Notes under the pieces: generated by a model
The model's input: only the letters and a program-made list of their open reading frames with translations
Database searches by the model: none
Told to the model about the DNA's origin: nothing
Origin: Diplocarpon mali
Taxonomy: Eukaryota > Ascomycota > Leotiomycetes > Helotiales > Drepanopezizaceae
NCBI GenBank assembly: GCA_024741835.1
Contig: JAENRP010000062.1
Coordinates: forward strand, 1,466 to 65,465
Direction: 5' to 3'
DNA length: 64,000 nt
Part shown: one piece after another, positions 1 to 12,250 of the stretch
How positions within the stretch are numbered: position 1 is the first letter of the stretch
Layout of the letters: each line of letters opens with the position of its first letter
Made by a program: the position numbers and the translations under genes

Positions 1-723
1 AGGAGGGGGAGGGGGGATCCGCTGCCGGAAGGCGTCGTCTCGGAGGTGGTCTCGCGGTCACGCCCTGGATTCCCTCTCGGCGGCCGCACAGAGGTCTCGC
101 ACCCGACGGGCCTCTTTGGCAGGGGCGACGACTGATCTTCTCCGCCGGGGACGGAGCCGACCGAGGTCGTGGTCCGGCCCGCGCGCGACGCGACGGGTAG
201 ATGGTCTCTCGGTGGGCCGGCGGGTCGGCGGGTCTCCAAGAAGGCGTATCACGGGTGTGTCGGAAGGCATTCAGATGGGGATCGAAGCACCGAAGCATAT
301 CCATGGCACCTGCTCTCTTTCTCTCTCTCTCCCTCCCATCTCTTAGATAGATCATCAACAACTACAACCAGAATTCCATCATCCCTGTCCAGTGCGCACC
401 TTGCGAAACCAACAGATTCCATCGGAGTGGAGCGGGTTCTCGTCTTGCAGAGAAACACGCAGGGAGATGGCGCGGATGGGTGGGGCGGTGGGGCGGGGTG
501 TGCTGCTTGGGTCGCGGGTAGCGCCGGGCCGGGCCGGGGGAACGGCTCGTCGGGATGGCTTGCGATCCCGTGTCAGTGCTGGGGAAGGAAGGGAAGGCAG
601 GTGGTGTTTGGAAAGCGGAAGTAGAACGCAGAAAGGCGAAAGAATAAAATAGAGGGGAGAGAATAATCAAGGTAAAAAGCAATTAGAAAGAACGAAAAAC
701 GTATGAAGAAAAAAGAGAAAGAG

Positions 724-942
724 AAAAGTGGAAAAGTGGAAAAGTGGAAAAGTGGAAAAGTCGAGAGAAGGGGGAAATATAGAAAAAGCAGAGTAGAGAG
801 TAGCGAGAGAAAGGTAGGGAAGTAAGAAAGAAAAAGAAAAGACAGGTGGAAGAGAGATAGCAGAGAGGAGAAGAGGCGAAGAGGCGAAGAGGAGAAGAGG
901 CGAAGAGGCGAAGAGGCGAAGAGGCGAAGAGTAGAAGAGGAG
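724..942. repeat. Two 8-bp-period purine tandem arrays
   Basis: Around 724-760 the unit AAAAGTGG is repeated about four and a half times. Around 870-942 the unit GAAGAGGC (variants GAAGAGGA, GAAGAGTA) is repeated about nine times. The DNA between them is also almost pure purine on the + strand. Long minus-strand open frames here are Leu/Phe/Ser-rich translations of this simple sequence, not genes. Confidence 0.9.
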
Positions 943-3393
943 AAAGTTGAAAAGCATTCCATACATCTACATGGATACAAATACAACGCAACACAGCAAG
1001 AAAACAGAAAAGAACAGCCGAAACTCCCAAGCCGCAAATCAGACTCCCCAAGCCTCACCGATCCCCCGAGGACGCAAGGCGTCCACAGCTCCCCACCGCA
1101 CGCGCGCGCGCGAGCTCCGAGGCTCCTCGGGTCTGTCCTCGAGATCACATCAGATCATGTCATCAGGTCATCAGGTCATCTCACATCCCATTGCTGACCT
1201 CTGCATCACCTCCGGTCAGGTGAAGACCCACGCGAAAGAGAGAGGGGTTCTCGAGGGGTAGGCAGAGGCACGGAGCGCTTCTCCACCTAGCAGCTCTCTT
1301 GCCTTCTTTGAAGTAGGTTTGAATAACATACCTGTCTCCATAAACCTTTCTGGGTGATTTCTTAGTTTCTTCGGTTTGGTTGTAAACTACCGAAGAGTAG
1401 GCGGCCTTCTATTTTGTAGTCTTATTACAAATTTAAAAAAAAAATTTATGATCTGCTCCCAGGCAGGGGGGCAGTGTTTGCCTAGCCTCGAGGCGCCACG
1501 CGTCCCGTGACCATCACCTGCCACGTGCCTGACCACATGACCTGTATGCCGACCCCTCCCCTGCTCTCCTCTCAGGGGCGAGTGGGTCGTCACGCCCCGG
1601 ACACCTGCGGCCTGGGGCCAGCAGCGGCGGCGAGGGGATTCGGCACGTGCTCGTGAGGAGGGGAGCGGACCGAGGGCTCGGCTTCTTCTTCTCGTCCCGG
1701 ACGAAGCCTTGGGTAGACGAGCGGCTTGGACGAGGGCGCTGGATTGCCGTGGAGGCCGTGGGTGCCTCGACCAAGACCCGCCGTGGTGCAGCGCGACGTT
1801 TTGATGGACCCCGACTCGGGACGGCTCCGCGATGAAGGTCGCCCCTTGGCGTAGCTTTGTCGGCAGACCGGTCACATGATAGGCCACATGGCAAGGAACG
1901 CTTCGCAAACACTGTATCTACTCTACGCTCTCGAGGAAAAGCTTCGAGGGCAAGCTTTTACACACGAAAATCACCCAAGGTGTTCGAGAAGCTTCCTGTG
2001 CACACAATCACCTAATGTGATACCTACGAGCTTCCATCACGTCTCGGAGGTTTCTACCGCACGACCTTGCGACGAGGATCACGAGACCAGAACGGGGTCT
2101 CCCTCGCGCGGCTCGCAGAGGCGGCCGATGACTTGCTCCGTGGCATCAGATCTTACACCTGTGCTTTGGCTCTACGCGTCTGGCTCGCGTTCAAGAGGTG
2201 GGGCGAGTGAGTAAAGCGACGGATTCACAATAAGACATACGTTGGATTGCAAGACACATATATATACATATGAATAGTAAATGAGAGAGCCTCCTATCTC
2301 AGCCTTCGTGAGAATCGATCTCGAGATCGTGATTTCCCAGCAGCTGAACCCCCTGGCCCAAGGTGGCGCGGCGGAGTAAGATACTGGATTTGCAGCCCTC
2401 TGAGAGAGGGGAGCTCGGTACTCCCGATTCGCTTGTGTCGAGTACAGTGGAACAGAGGGAAAACCTCGTAAATAGGGTCGTCTGGTGCGTGGTCTACGAT
2501 ACTTGATCTTTTTCTCAACCCAAGCAAAACAAAGCCCCTCTCGTGGATCCATCGTATTTCAGGGCATTCCTTTCAAGTTCTACTTGGTACAGGTGGTAAA
2601 TATTCCACAAAGGTAGTCGAAGCGTAATTCTAGAGGTCTCGATTAGCCGGGGTTTAGATAAGGGGTACTACTAATGATATAAGTATATCAATTCGCCGCT
2701 TTGCAGACTGAAATCAACGGTTCAATTATGGAATCCATATGCAGTATACCCACGCTAGAGACTCTAAAACGACACACTTCTCGGGACGAACGATCACGCT
2801 ATCATACGCTTTATTTATAAGAGAGCTACTCATGGAAATGCTAGAGGTATAGAGTAGTGATTAAAGCCAGAGGAGCGCACGCCAAGTACTAAGGTAGAAA
2901 ATAAAAGTGGCATTGCCAGGCATCTCAAGTACACGGCCGAGAATTATAGAATATTTACCCATGGCACGGCGTCTGCTGAAAGCGCCATCTCCAAAGCCTG
3001 TCTGATCCAAGAATGCGATTCGTGGGCTGCTGGATCCACCGTGCTCGAAATAAGAAGAGTCGGGAGGCCCGCGGAGGTCCGCCGAGAGCTTTTAAGCTTT
3101 GCGCAGACGTGGGAAGCTTTATCGATCCTGAGCAGGAATCTACCCAGTACCCCCCCTTTCCACTCCGCTCGGGACGGCCGCGCCTTTCACGGGCATTGGC
3201 TTTGGTCGAGCCGAGTGCAGATGTCTGGTTGGTGTTTGGAATAGAGGCGCCTTGCTTGTCGTTACCCGGCCGTTCGGCCTGGCCCGCGGGGGTAATCTTG
3301 GTGTCGAGTACGAGCTGTGTATCGGCTGCTGTCTATGCAACCAGCACCAGAGGGGGAGGGGTGACGAGATGAGAGGAAGATAACGAGATCTTA

Positions 3394-3574
3394 CTTTGTC
3401 GCAGGCCAGAGGGCGACCATTTTAGCGTATTGGTGTATTCCCACGAGTGAGTCCAGTGGAGATGGCAAGGTTGGACGATTTTTATACTTTTCAGATGATG
3501 ATTTGTTTGGCCTGCGACCATGTATACCTTGCAGCTGTTGTTAACTATGGACACAGTTTTTGGCCTGCGAAAAG
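3394..3574. mobile_element. Short TIR element (MITE-like), copy A
   Basis: The left end after a TA dinucleotide (3392-3393) reads CTTTGTCGCAGGCCA. The right end, read on the other strand before TA (3575-3576), is CTTTTCGCAGGCCA, so the termini are inverted repeats differing by one base deletion. A third related motif (TTTGGCCTGCGACC) lies internally near 3507-3520. Related termini bound elements at 12615-12726 and 51670-51790. The TA flanks and small size with no coding capacity suggest a non-autonomous Tc1/mariner-type MITE (inference). Confidence 0.7.
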
Positions 3575-4187
3575 TACGCTGAACGCCCGCCCCCCACGCG
3601 GACTCCATCCTCATCCGGATTGCCGCGATCATACTCTTGGTAGGCAATGAAACTTTAATGCAGAAGCAAGAAACACTTTGGATGGTTTGATTTTTTTTTT
3701 ATGTTTTGATTTTTTTCCAAAAATCATTTCGCAGACTCTATCAGCTAAAACCCCATAACCTTGAGCCTACGAGGGAATCGATCACTCAGAGGACAACAAC
3801 AATTGCGGCAAAGGCAGTCTCATTGTCCTTTCAAGATTAAACATATTCCTGATTAGTTTGCTTATACTTTTGAGATCTCATACACGAGATTGGACCCAGC
3901 ATGGCTCGAACATAGAGCCCAGCATTTATAGTAACCAATCAGCTTTCAGGATATCAGCTTCAAGACCATATCTCAGAAGCTTACAAATAACATGACACCC
4001 TGCGTGGCTTTCTCGCATATTAGCGGAGTATCGATGCAAAGGTTGAACCCATGGAGTCTGCGGGCTGGAAAAAAACGGGCTCAAGTATAAGAATAAGGGC
4101 TGGGATCGGTTAAGGGCCTGCCGCGTAGCCGTTGTAGTCCGAAGCGTCCTTGAGCCACACACTTCTCGAGACATCAACAACATCGTC

Positions 4188-5965
4188 ATGTCTTCCACGG
4201 AGGTCGTGTCTTCCACCGACGTCCTGTCTTCCCCGGACAAGACCGCTCACCCCACCAACAACCATGAAAAGGCCCACGCGTCCGACACAGCTGCTCTGCC
4301 AGCTGCAGACTTGGGAGCCGAGAGGATGCTGGGCGAGCACACGGAGCTCCGCCAGAGCCTCTACATGCGTCACATTCAGATGATTGCTCTGGCTGGCACA
4401 ATCGGCACAGGCCTCTTCCTCAGCTCCGGCCAGGCCGTCGCGCAGTCCGGGCCTCTGGGGGCGCTGATCGGGTATCTGGTCATCGGCCTCAGCAGCTGCA
4501 GCGTGACCTTTGCCAACGCCGAGATGGGCGCGCTGGTCCCGTTGAACGGGGGCATCGTGCGGTACGCCGAGCACTTCGTCGACCCGGCTCTCGCGTTCGC
4601 CAACGGCTGGAATCTGGTGTACGCGTGCGTCGTGGCGATGCCCGCCGGGCTCGTGGCCGCCGCCGTCCTGGTCGAGTTCTGGGTCGCGGTCAACGCGGCC
4701 ATCTGGATCACGGTCTTCGGCGTGCTGACGCTGCTGGCGAGCTCCGTGCTCGTCCGCGTATTTGGGGAGCTGGAGTTCTTCTTCGCCATGATGAAGATTG
4801 CTCTCATCGTGGGCGTCAATATCATGGTCAGGTGAGCGCTCCGCGAGGCTCGAGAGCCGAAGCTAAAGGGAGAAAAAGCTCCTGGTCATCACGTGCGGCG
4901 GCGGGCCGGACGGCGACCGCATCGGCTTCCGCTACTGGCGCGACCCCGGCCCGTTCGTGCAGTATCTCGGGATCGAGGGGTCGTGGGGGAGATTCCTCGG
5001 TGTCTGGACGGCTCTGAGCCAAGCCGTGTTTGCCTACACGGGCATCGAAGGCATCTCCATGGCGGCTGCCGAGACCAGGTCGCCGAGACAAGCCATCCCC
5101 GCGGCTGCGAAGCGCATCTTCGTCCGCGTCCTGCTGTTCTACGGTCAGGTCCCCCGTCACGTGACCCGCGCCTGCTCCTAACCTCTCCCCAGTCATCTCG
5201 ATACTCCTGATCGGCCTGACGGTCCCCTCCAACGACCCGGATCTCTCTCTCTACAGCGGCACGGCCTCGACGTCGCCCTTCGTGCTCGCCGCCAAGCGGG
5301 CCGGCATCAAAGGCGTCCCATCCACCATCAACGCCGTGATCCTGACGTCGGCTTGGAGCGCGGGCAACTCCCAGATGCTGGGCGCGACGCGGGTCCTGTA
5401 CGGCCTCGCGGTCGACGGCCGGGCGCCCAAGATCTTCACCCGGCTGAACCGCTTCTCCATCCCGTGGGTGGCCGTGGCCCTGTACGGGCTGTTCATGGGC
5501 CTGGGCTACATGACCCTCTCGGACGGCGCCAGCGTCGCGTTCCAGTGGCTGCAGAACCTCGTCGCCATCTCCACCATCGTCAACTGGCTCGCCATCTGCC
5601 TCACCTACCTCCGCTTCTTCTACGGCATGAAGAGACAGGGCATCCCGCGCAGCGCGCTGCCGTGGGCCGCGCCCTTCCAGCCGTACATCACCTGGATCTC
5701 CGGCGCCCTCTTCAGCCTCATCCTCGTCACCGGAGGCTACGCGACCTTCATACACGGGAACTGGAGCAGCGAGCACTTCGTCTCGTCGTACATCAACATC
5801 CCCCTGTTTGCCATCCTCTACTTCGGCTATAAGCTGATCAAGAAGACGAAGATCGTCGCCCTGGAGGATATCCCGATCCGGGGGTTTATCGCGCTTGCGA
5901 ACGCCGATCCCGAGGAGAAGCTCGGGCCGAAGACTGGTCTGAGTCGGTTGAATGTCTTGTGGTGA
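4188..5965 (+). CDS. Amino-acid permease, YAT/APC family
   Basis: Plasma-membrane proton-coupled amino-acid transporter by family; the substrate cannot be told from sequence. Three exons join in frame: 4188-4826, 4879-5143 and 5193-5965, giving 558 aa, normal for the family with about 12 membrane helices. A hydrophilic N-terminus of about 60 residues precedes the first-helix signature IALAGTIGTGLF (66-77). The segment VDPALAFANGWN and the exon-2 block FRYW...AYTGIEG...AAE are typical of fungal YAT permeases. The second intron has a CTAAC branch site. Both introns use a GTCAGG donor, since only these keep the frame across VGVNIM/LLVITCGGG and LLFY/VISILL. In intron 1 a stronger-looking GTGAGC five bases downstream would break the frame. 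The start is the first ATG of the open frame. Confidence 0.93.
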
Positions 5966-6902
5966 TTTGTTGTTCTGATGCGGGCCCGCCGCGCGAGGAG
6001 ATGATGTATATATACGTGAGCGAGTGTGCATATCCCACCCAAAATCTCTACCAAACGCACGATAGAACCTCGATCATTACACCCGCTTCAACTCGCTCCA
6101 GCCGAGTGGGAGAGAGCGGTCTTGATCTGTACCTCGCTCCCAACTCACGAACCAGATCACAGAATAGCCGCAATCGTCTGTTCCAGGTAGTGTTTCGAGT
6201 CCCCACCCCTAGCTGATTTGCTTTTCCATGATGCCTTACACCTGTTTCCCTCTCCAGAAGCGGCCGTTATCTGCCGCAGACCGCCGTTCTCATTGCAACT
6301 CACCTCGGCAGAGAACTATGCACAAAATCGGTACGCAGAACAACGCGGCCAGTTACCGAGTCTGCACCGGGGTGATGTCCAGTTTAGCGAGATCTTCCTG
6401 TTGGAATATACAAGGATTGGGCTTATGTAATCGTACCGTGTTTATTACTCCTGCAGCTCCATAGAACGCAGAATCTACATCCTGAGATTCTATCACTAGC
6501 AACGCAGGTTCCCCGAGCCCCACGCCGGCCGGAAATGTCGAACGTGCCAACGTGTGATGTTGCGAGCGTGTGCTTCGTGAAATGGCGTGGTTGGTACAAG
6601 CCGATCGGCTTCGTCTGGTCGGGGTCCACGTGATAGATGGAGAGTGGGAGGGTGGGGGTGGGAGTATTCTGACCGGCTTGTTGACATGCTCCCGTCTCGT
6701 CTCATCTCACCTTGCGGCAGGATACGAGATCCTCTCTGCTGCCATTGCTGATTCTCCGTTGTCATCGTGCCCTCACGACTCAAGCGACGGCGCGTCGAGT
6801 GGATTTCGGCTCCTCATCCCCATCCGACCTGTGCTTCTCGCCGACCCGGTGCATCCTCAACCCAAACCGCCGGGCAGATCCTCACCAACCCCCCCCCTCG
6901 AA
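5966..6902. other. Intergenic, permease to dehalogenase
   Basis: No gene recognised. It contains one copy of the dispersed repeat (6401-6502) and, in the last 300 bases, the probable promoter of the dehalogenase gene. An open frame runs in from 6570 in frame with that gene, but its first codons are not ATG-led family sequence. Confidence 0.6.
6401..6502 (-). repeat. Dispersed repeat, copy 1
   Basis: Read on the minus strand this matches 33417-33543 on the plus strand. The best block is 30 bp (6446-6475 against 33459-33488) with one mismatch. It is followed by a shared TTACATAAGCC and AATCCTTGTATATTC, and preceded by GTTGCTAG and GGAATCTA/AGAATCT-type matches. No coding potential was seen, and the element type is not identified. 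Confidence 0.7.
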
Positions 6903-7732
6903 ATGTCGCCGCGCAAACACATCGTCTTCGACGTCGTCGGCACCTGCGTCTCCTTCGACGCCTTCTACGAGCGCATCGCCGCCATCCTCGGCCCCCGCCT
7001 CCTCGGCCACCACGTCAGCGCGCCGCACTTCGGGTACACGTGGAAAGAAGCTGCCGAGCTGGAGTTCTACCTCATCCTCGCCTCGGGCCGGTACACGGCC
7101 TACGGCGCCGTCTTCCGGGCCGTCTTCTACCGCACGCTCGCCATGGCCGGGATCCCCGACCCGCGCGCCTTCGCGACCGATGCCGAGCGCGACGCGTGCC
7201 AGGCCGCCTACGCCGAGCTGCGGCTCCGGCCCGGGTGCGCCGCGATGATGGCCGGCTTGAGGGCGGCCGGCTGGACGGTGTGGTGCTTCACCAGCGGGGA
7301 CGTCGAGCGGGTGCTGGGCTACTTCCAGAGGGAGGGGGTGGAGATGCCGCGCGAGAACTTCGTGAGTTGTGATCAGCTCACCGACGTCGACGGGGCGACG
7401 GGGTGCGCGCGCCCGCTGTACAAGCCGTCGCTGGCGGCCTACCGCCACGTGCTGCGCCTGTTCGCCGACGAGGACGAGAAGTGGTTCGCGGCGGCGCACA
7501 TGTGGGATGTCAGCGCCGCGGTGCAGGCGGGGTGCGTGCGATGCCATCCGCCTCTGCGGCCACGATCGGGAGACGCACACGAGGGCTAACGCGTGCGTGT
7601 AGGTTCCGCGGCGCCTACTGCTCCGTGTACGAGAAGGAGCCGTGCGCGGAGATTTTCGGCACGCAGATGGATGTGATGGCCGAGTCATTGCACGAGCTGG
7701 CCGAGAGGGTGACGGCCGCCAGCTCGACGTAG
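6903..7732 (+). CDS. HAD-like hydrolase, 2-haloacid dehalogenase type II
   Basis: Probable cytosolic haloacid dehalogenase-superfamily hydrolase of 252 aa, the usual length. Two exons, 6903-7531 and 7603-7732, flank a 71-bp intron with a CTAAC branch site. Visible HAD motifs are motif I VFDVVGT with nucleophile Asp10, motif II WCFTSGD (Thr130/Ser131), motif III Lys174 in PLYKPS, and motif IV HMWDVSAA with Asp202 followed by AGFRGAYC across the splice. All core catalytic positions are present, so an active enzyme is expected; the physiological substrate is unknown. The ATG at 6903 (MSPRKHIVFD) fits family starts better than the longer open frame upstream. GC-rich codon use matches the permease. 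Confidence 0.9.
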
Positions 7733-8121
7733 CGGAGGAGAGGCCCCTCGGGCTCGTGGGCTGCGTGGGATGGCCTCGTCGATCATGTCGCCGACGGCAC
7801 CATGGCATCGACAACACGGCCTCGAGCGCTGGCTCTATCAGCAGATACTAGGACGCTGAACCCATGAGCAAATGGATATCCGCCCTCTCTGGCGTCGAGA
7901 CTTCGTACCACTCTACCTTGATCTCATCGCGTGGAAGCACCTCTCGTACGTGAAAACCGTAACTCCGTATCTCCATAGGCTGGAAACTGGTGGGTAGCAA
8001 CGTGAGAACGGATACCAGGGCCGTCTCGAGTTTTGACATTTCGGATAAGCTCTGACTGAATGCTTGGTCTGGACTTCCTCTTTCTACATGCTATCTGTGC
8101 GGCGCGGGAGTAGCTGCAGTG
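7733..8121. other. Intergenic 3' of dehalogenase
   Basis: No gene seen. It contains the 3' end of the dehalogenase transcript and then unremarkable sequence up to the microsatellites. Confidence 0.5.
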
Positions 8122-8312
8122 GTATATATGTGAGTGTATACATGTGAGTGTATATATGTGAGTGTATATATGTGAGTGTATATATGTGAGTGTATATATG
8201 TGAGTGTATATATGTGAGTGTATATATGTATGTGTATATGTGTATATGTGTATATGTTTATATGTGTATATGTGTATATGTGTACATGTTCATATATATA
8301 TATATATACATA
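8122..8312. repeat. TATATGTGAG-type microsatellite
   Basis: About seven 14-bp units of the form GTGAGTGTATATAT run from 8122 to about 8229. They pass into (GTGTATAT) variants and then a pure (TA)n run ending near 8312. Open frames over it are repetitive Tyr/Ile/His translations and not genes. Confidence 0.95.
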
Positions 8313-8407
8313 TATGCGCAAGTAGCCACAGAAGTAAAGCGGCAGAGTTCGGATAATTGCCTATAAAACAGACTAGAATAAAGGCAGGAGAGCACGGGAA
8401 GACATGA

Positions 8408-8429
8408 TAATATATACATATACCTGTAC

Positions 8430-8513
<84 letters not shown>

Positions 8514-8550
8514 CTATACCTATACCTATACATATGTGTATATATACATA
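8408..8550. repeat. (CATATA)n hexanucleotide microsatellite
   Basis: A run of CATATA units, with CCTATA variants at both edges, occupies most of 8408-8550. It is separated from the preceding TATATG-type array by about 95 bp of unique sequence. The two arrays are related in sequence. Confidence 0.95.
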
Positions 8551-10781
8551 TACACAACAGCAACATACACCCAGAACTGCCTGCTGTTCTGGGGGAAAAT
8601 CCTGCATTGGCACAGGGAACAGCATCTTGGATTCCCATGTCTCTGGCTTTTCGCCCTCCATGAGTGGGTTCTTGATATCCATAGAGGACATATAACTCCA
8701 CCTGGCTGTGTGGCTTCTATTGATTTGTATCAGTCAATTCTTACATGAAAAGGAGCAAGCGTATGCACTGAAAGAATCCCGCGTCTGGCCCTTTTGTAAG
8801 CTGCGCACTTGGCTGTTTGAAGTCGGAAGAGCAAGTCAGATTTCCGAAGATCTTGGCAAATGCCAGACAGGCAGAGAATCATCCTTAGTGGGTACATAAT
8901 ACTCACGGCGGCTTCCATGGACAATCCATTACGAAGAGTCAGCTCTGGAAGCCAAGCTCAGACCAGCAAAACTAACAGCTTTCCACAGACGTCCTCTTCG
9001 AAGAACTGCTCTCTCGGACCATCGCAGCCCCGATCTCTCCTCGGCTCGCGGCCTCGACGAGCGTGCTATATCGTCAATGAAGATTGCTTCTTCGGTGTTG
9101 CAAGCTGACAGGAAGCTCGTATACAAGGGTGACTGCTATTCGAAAGTGACATAGCTCTTCTCTGCAACAGTGATATCCCCGCGTAGCAGCGGCGTCAGTA
9201 GCTCGAAGCTGACCCATACAATCGTTGAGCCACGGTATTGGAAAGTGGTCACGGCGGAGACGACATGTAGACTAAGACTTGTGTCTGGGTCGATGTTACC
9301 ACTCCAAAGCTGGAACTTCAAATCCTGAGTGAGCAACTCAGAACTGCGTTGGACCTCAGCCCACGCTTCTTGACCATTGGCGATAGCTGAGCCGCGGCTG
9401 CGAAACGTTTAGAGCAGGATCTCATCGAAAGAAGAATCAGGGATCAAGCAATCACCAAGCGTGTGGTAGTCGCCAGCTTGCAAAGCATCTTACTGCAGTG
9501 ATCAGCAAGAGCTGGGCCAAGAGAAACTAATAAAACCACCACAGCCAAATATGCGAGTTTGCAACAACTTGACTTGCGAGGCGAGCCCTTGGCTCCAATA
9601 CTGCCCACACATCTGCTCTCGAAGCCCGAGGGAAGAAATCAGCGGTGCTACTTTGCGAAAGAAGCTGTTCCTTTCTACATCCCAGCAGCCCGGTCTTCCA
9701 TTCTGGAATGGGAACGGGGCCTGATGTTTGGGGAACTAAGACTGCCAGTTGACCCGCGCAAATACTGGAATGTTGGGCTGAAGAGGCTCTGTCACAGTGT
9801 GATCATCCTCTCAGGGTTAGAACGGCGCCAGGGACCCAGAGGCTATCAGCTCTGCTACTGTAAAGCCTAGGAGAAATTCAGCGGGAGCAGTATCATAGGT
9901 TGATAAAGTGTGAGGAGCACCAGAGAACCGGTTCCGCCGGTACTTTTGCAGCCTATTATCAAGGACTCTGTTTGCGCGAGAGGAATTGTTCTGTAGAATA
10001 GAGGGCGTGAAGCCGCCTTTCAGTTGGTCCTCGAGGCGAATATTGGAATGATCCACGCCGCCTTGCTTCTCCGTCGGATGGTCGTATGACTTGGCTAAGG
10101 CTGTAAGACGCCGTGTTATTTTAGCATGCGTTCTAACTGGCTTCTGTGAAAGATGTTTCGCTCCGTCACCCGAACTGGCTGTGATGTAGCAAAGGAACGA
10201 GTCTGCGCGGGCGGGGAGACTGAGAAGCTCTGCAAACAAAATGTCATGAGAAAGTACTGGGGTGAAAGACTAGGATGTGCTGGAAAATGAAAATCAGATC
10301 CGCATTCCATGTCTCGATAAAGGAGATCAATTGCCGTTTTACTGATTCCATGTAAGGGTGCTTCTTACATGCCTTGATTACTGTTGGTTTTGCAAGGTGT
10401 GCAAACTGGTATGAATCAATTCAGGGTTTTTGTTGTAGTTGTAGATAATGATCTAGTCTGAGAGAGAGAGAGAGGGAGGGAAATACTCAAGGGCGGCCCG
10501 TGCCAACACTATCACGTGACCTGGGTCTCTATATTCCTACAATTAAAAAGTTTAGGTCGTGGAAACTCAGCTCGAGAAAGATTCTCGAATCCTCGACATC
10601 TTGGCTCATCTCATACTAAATGACAAAAGCAGCAACAGTATCAAGAAAAACTCAACCCTGACTTTGACTCTCTCCACGTGCTCTCGCCTCGGTTTCGCGG
10701 CTGACATTCGTCACGCTCGGCGCATGGACAAGCGCGAGTGGAGACTTCAGAGTCAGAAATCCACTGCCTTTGATTTGTATG

Positions 10782-10908
10782 TGCACTTGGAAACAAGAGC
10801 TTGCTGATGCCGTTCCTCCCAGTGATGCTTTGGATTAACAAGATATGCACTTGGAAACAAGAGCGTGCTGATGCAGTTCCACGCAGTGATGCTTTGGATT
10901 GACAAGAG
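10782..10908. repeat. 64-bp tandem duplication
   Basis: Two adjacent copies of a 64-bp unit begin at 10782 and 10846, both opening TGCACTTGGAAACAAGAGC. They differ at only a few positions, indicating recent duplication. No function is evident. Confidence 0.9.
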
Positions 10909-11699
10909 TATATCAAATCGGTTCAAAGTTGGGCACTCGATACTGAGAAACTGACTAGCTGTTTCTAGTCTGCTTCTTTAGTACTTGCACGCGCTTTGTA
11001 TTCTGCAGTTCGCATCTCATAAATACTCCAAGCTCTTCCCGGATGAGTTTGGCCTACTTATTGACTTGGCTTTTCTAAGCATACACATTTGTCTAAGGGT
11101 CCAGCTCGTCCAGGCCGATGCCTTCCATGCCCATCGGCAAGTCCGAATCCAAAGCCTATGGTTTGATATTCTTCGTTTTGGTCTTGCGGGGATTTTGGGA
11201 TGTGTTCCTCAAGGATTGTTGGAAAAGTTTAGCACCCTGATTGGCCCTACTCCACATGCAGCAGTCCAAATATGCCGCCACACCCATACAGTGCACACGC
11301 TTGGAATCCTGAGCTTCATGCTCGCACACCAACCAAACGGCCCCCAACCCACCGAACTAGCTCTCATATATTCTACTGTAGAGTATTGAGAGCGGCGATA
11401 TTGAGATGCCGCCAGTAAGGACCGTCAGAGTATGCGGCGCCGAGGGACTATTTTCACAATTAGTCAATGCAACACCACGCCATCGGGAGACGACTCAACA
11501 CCTGTACATGGTGTCTCCTACAACCCTGCAGACTCGAGTCCTTTCGACTGCGAAACATCAAACCCAAGTCGAATAGACCCAGAACTTTTCGAAAGCTTTG
11601 GAATAAAACAATTTTCGCTACTTTCCTCTTCTACAAATACCCTTTACTTTGAACCTTGGCCTCTATCCTCTAGGATTGTTTACTTATATTCCTACGACT

Positions 11700-12250
11700 A
11701 AAAGACTCGACGATGGATATAAGGGGGAACAGGGCAGGTGATACTATACAAGGAGAACATGTTTCAAAGCCTTGCAGCTCTGAAGATGTTTCTTCAGAAG
11801 CTAAAATCGATAAAATGGGTAGGATTAATAGCCGCCGCCGATAAGCAAAACGCTTAGTTTAATTAAACAAAAAGCTGCTCCTAGTAAGCAGGGCCTATCT
11901 TAGGATAAAGAACCTGAGGCGACTCTAATCATCTAAGCAGCTCTTTGAGAATATACTTGCCAAAGACTTGAAGGGAATAATTATTAACTAAGATATAGCT
12001 CAGACTCTTATTTCAGGAATCAAGGTCGTTTATTAGTGTAATAGACCAAATACTAAACTCAAGGCGATTATACTAGTTTCTCCTTATATGTAAAAATACA
12101 GTATAGCGTCTTCTACTTAAGCTATATAATCTAAAACTAATCAAGCATATCAACAGAGGAAAAGGAAGATCTAGCAAATGCCCGAGGTAGAATGTAACTT
12201 ACTCTGCACTGTGGAGAGTACACGAGTATCTAGGTAAGTTATACCTCCTG
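11700..12250. mobile_element. AT-rich decayed element (probable)
   Basis: AT-rich sequence rich in TA/TAA/TAG, with fragments in different frames interrupted by many stops. The texture resembles a transposon eroded by C-to-T mutation, as repeat-induced point mutation produces in ascomycetes. No domain can be named with confidence. Confidence 0.4.

Larger units (their letters stand above)
1..4187. other. Gene-free left flank
   Basis: I see no supportable gene here. Open frames exist on both strands, but they are composition artefacts of purine/pyrimidine-skewed or GC-rich DNA: none shows a recognisable domain and several lack an ATG. The stretch holds the 8-bp-period simple repeats near 724-942, CT-rich tracts near 310-345 and the short TIR element at 3394-3574. 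The last 200 bases before 4188 are the likely promoter and leader of the permease, with a TATAAG-like sequence near 4085. Confidence 0.6.

Noticed and set aside
573..1148. Long minus-strand open frames rich in Leu, Phe and Ser
   Set aside because: They translate the AAAAGTGG and GAAGAGGC simple repeats and a purine tract; no domain or conserved composition.
8091..8701. Tyr/His/Ile-repeat open frames
   Set aside because: Direct translation of TATATG/CATATA microsatellites.
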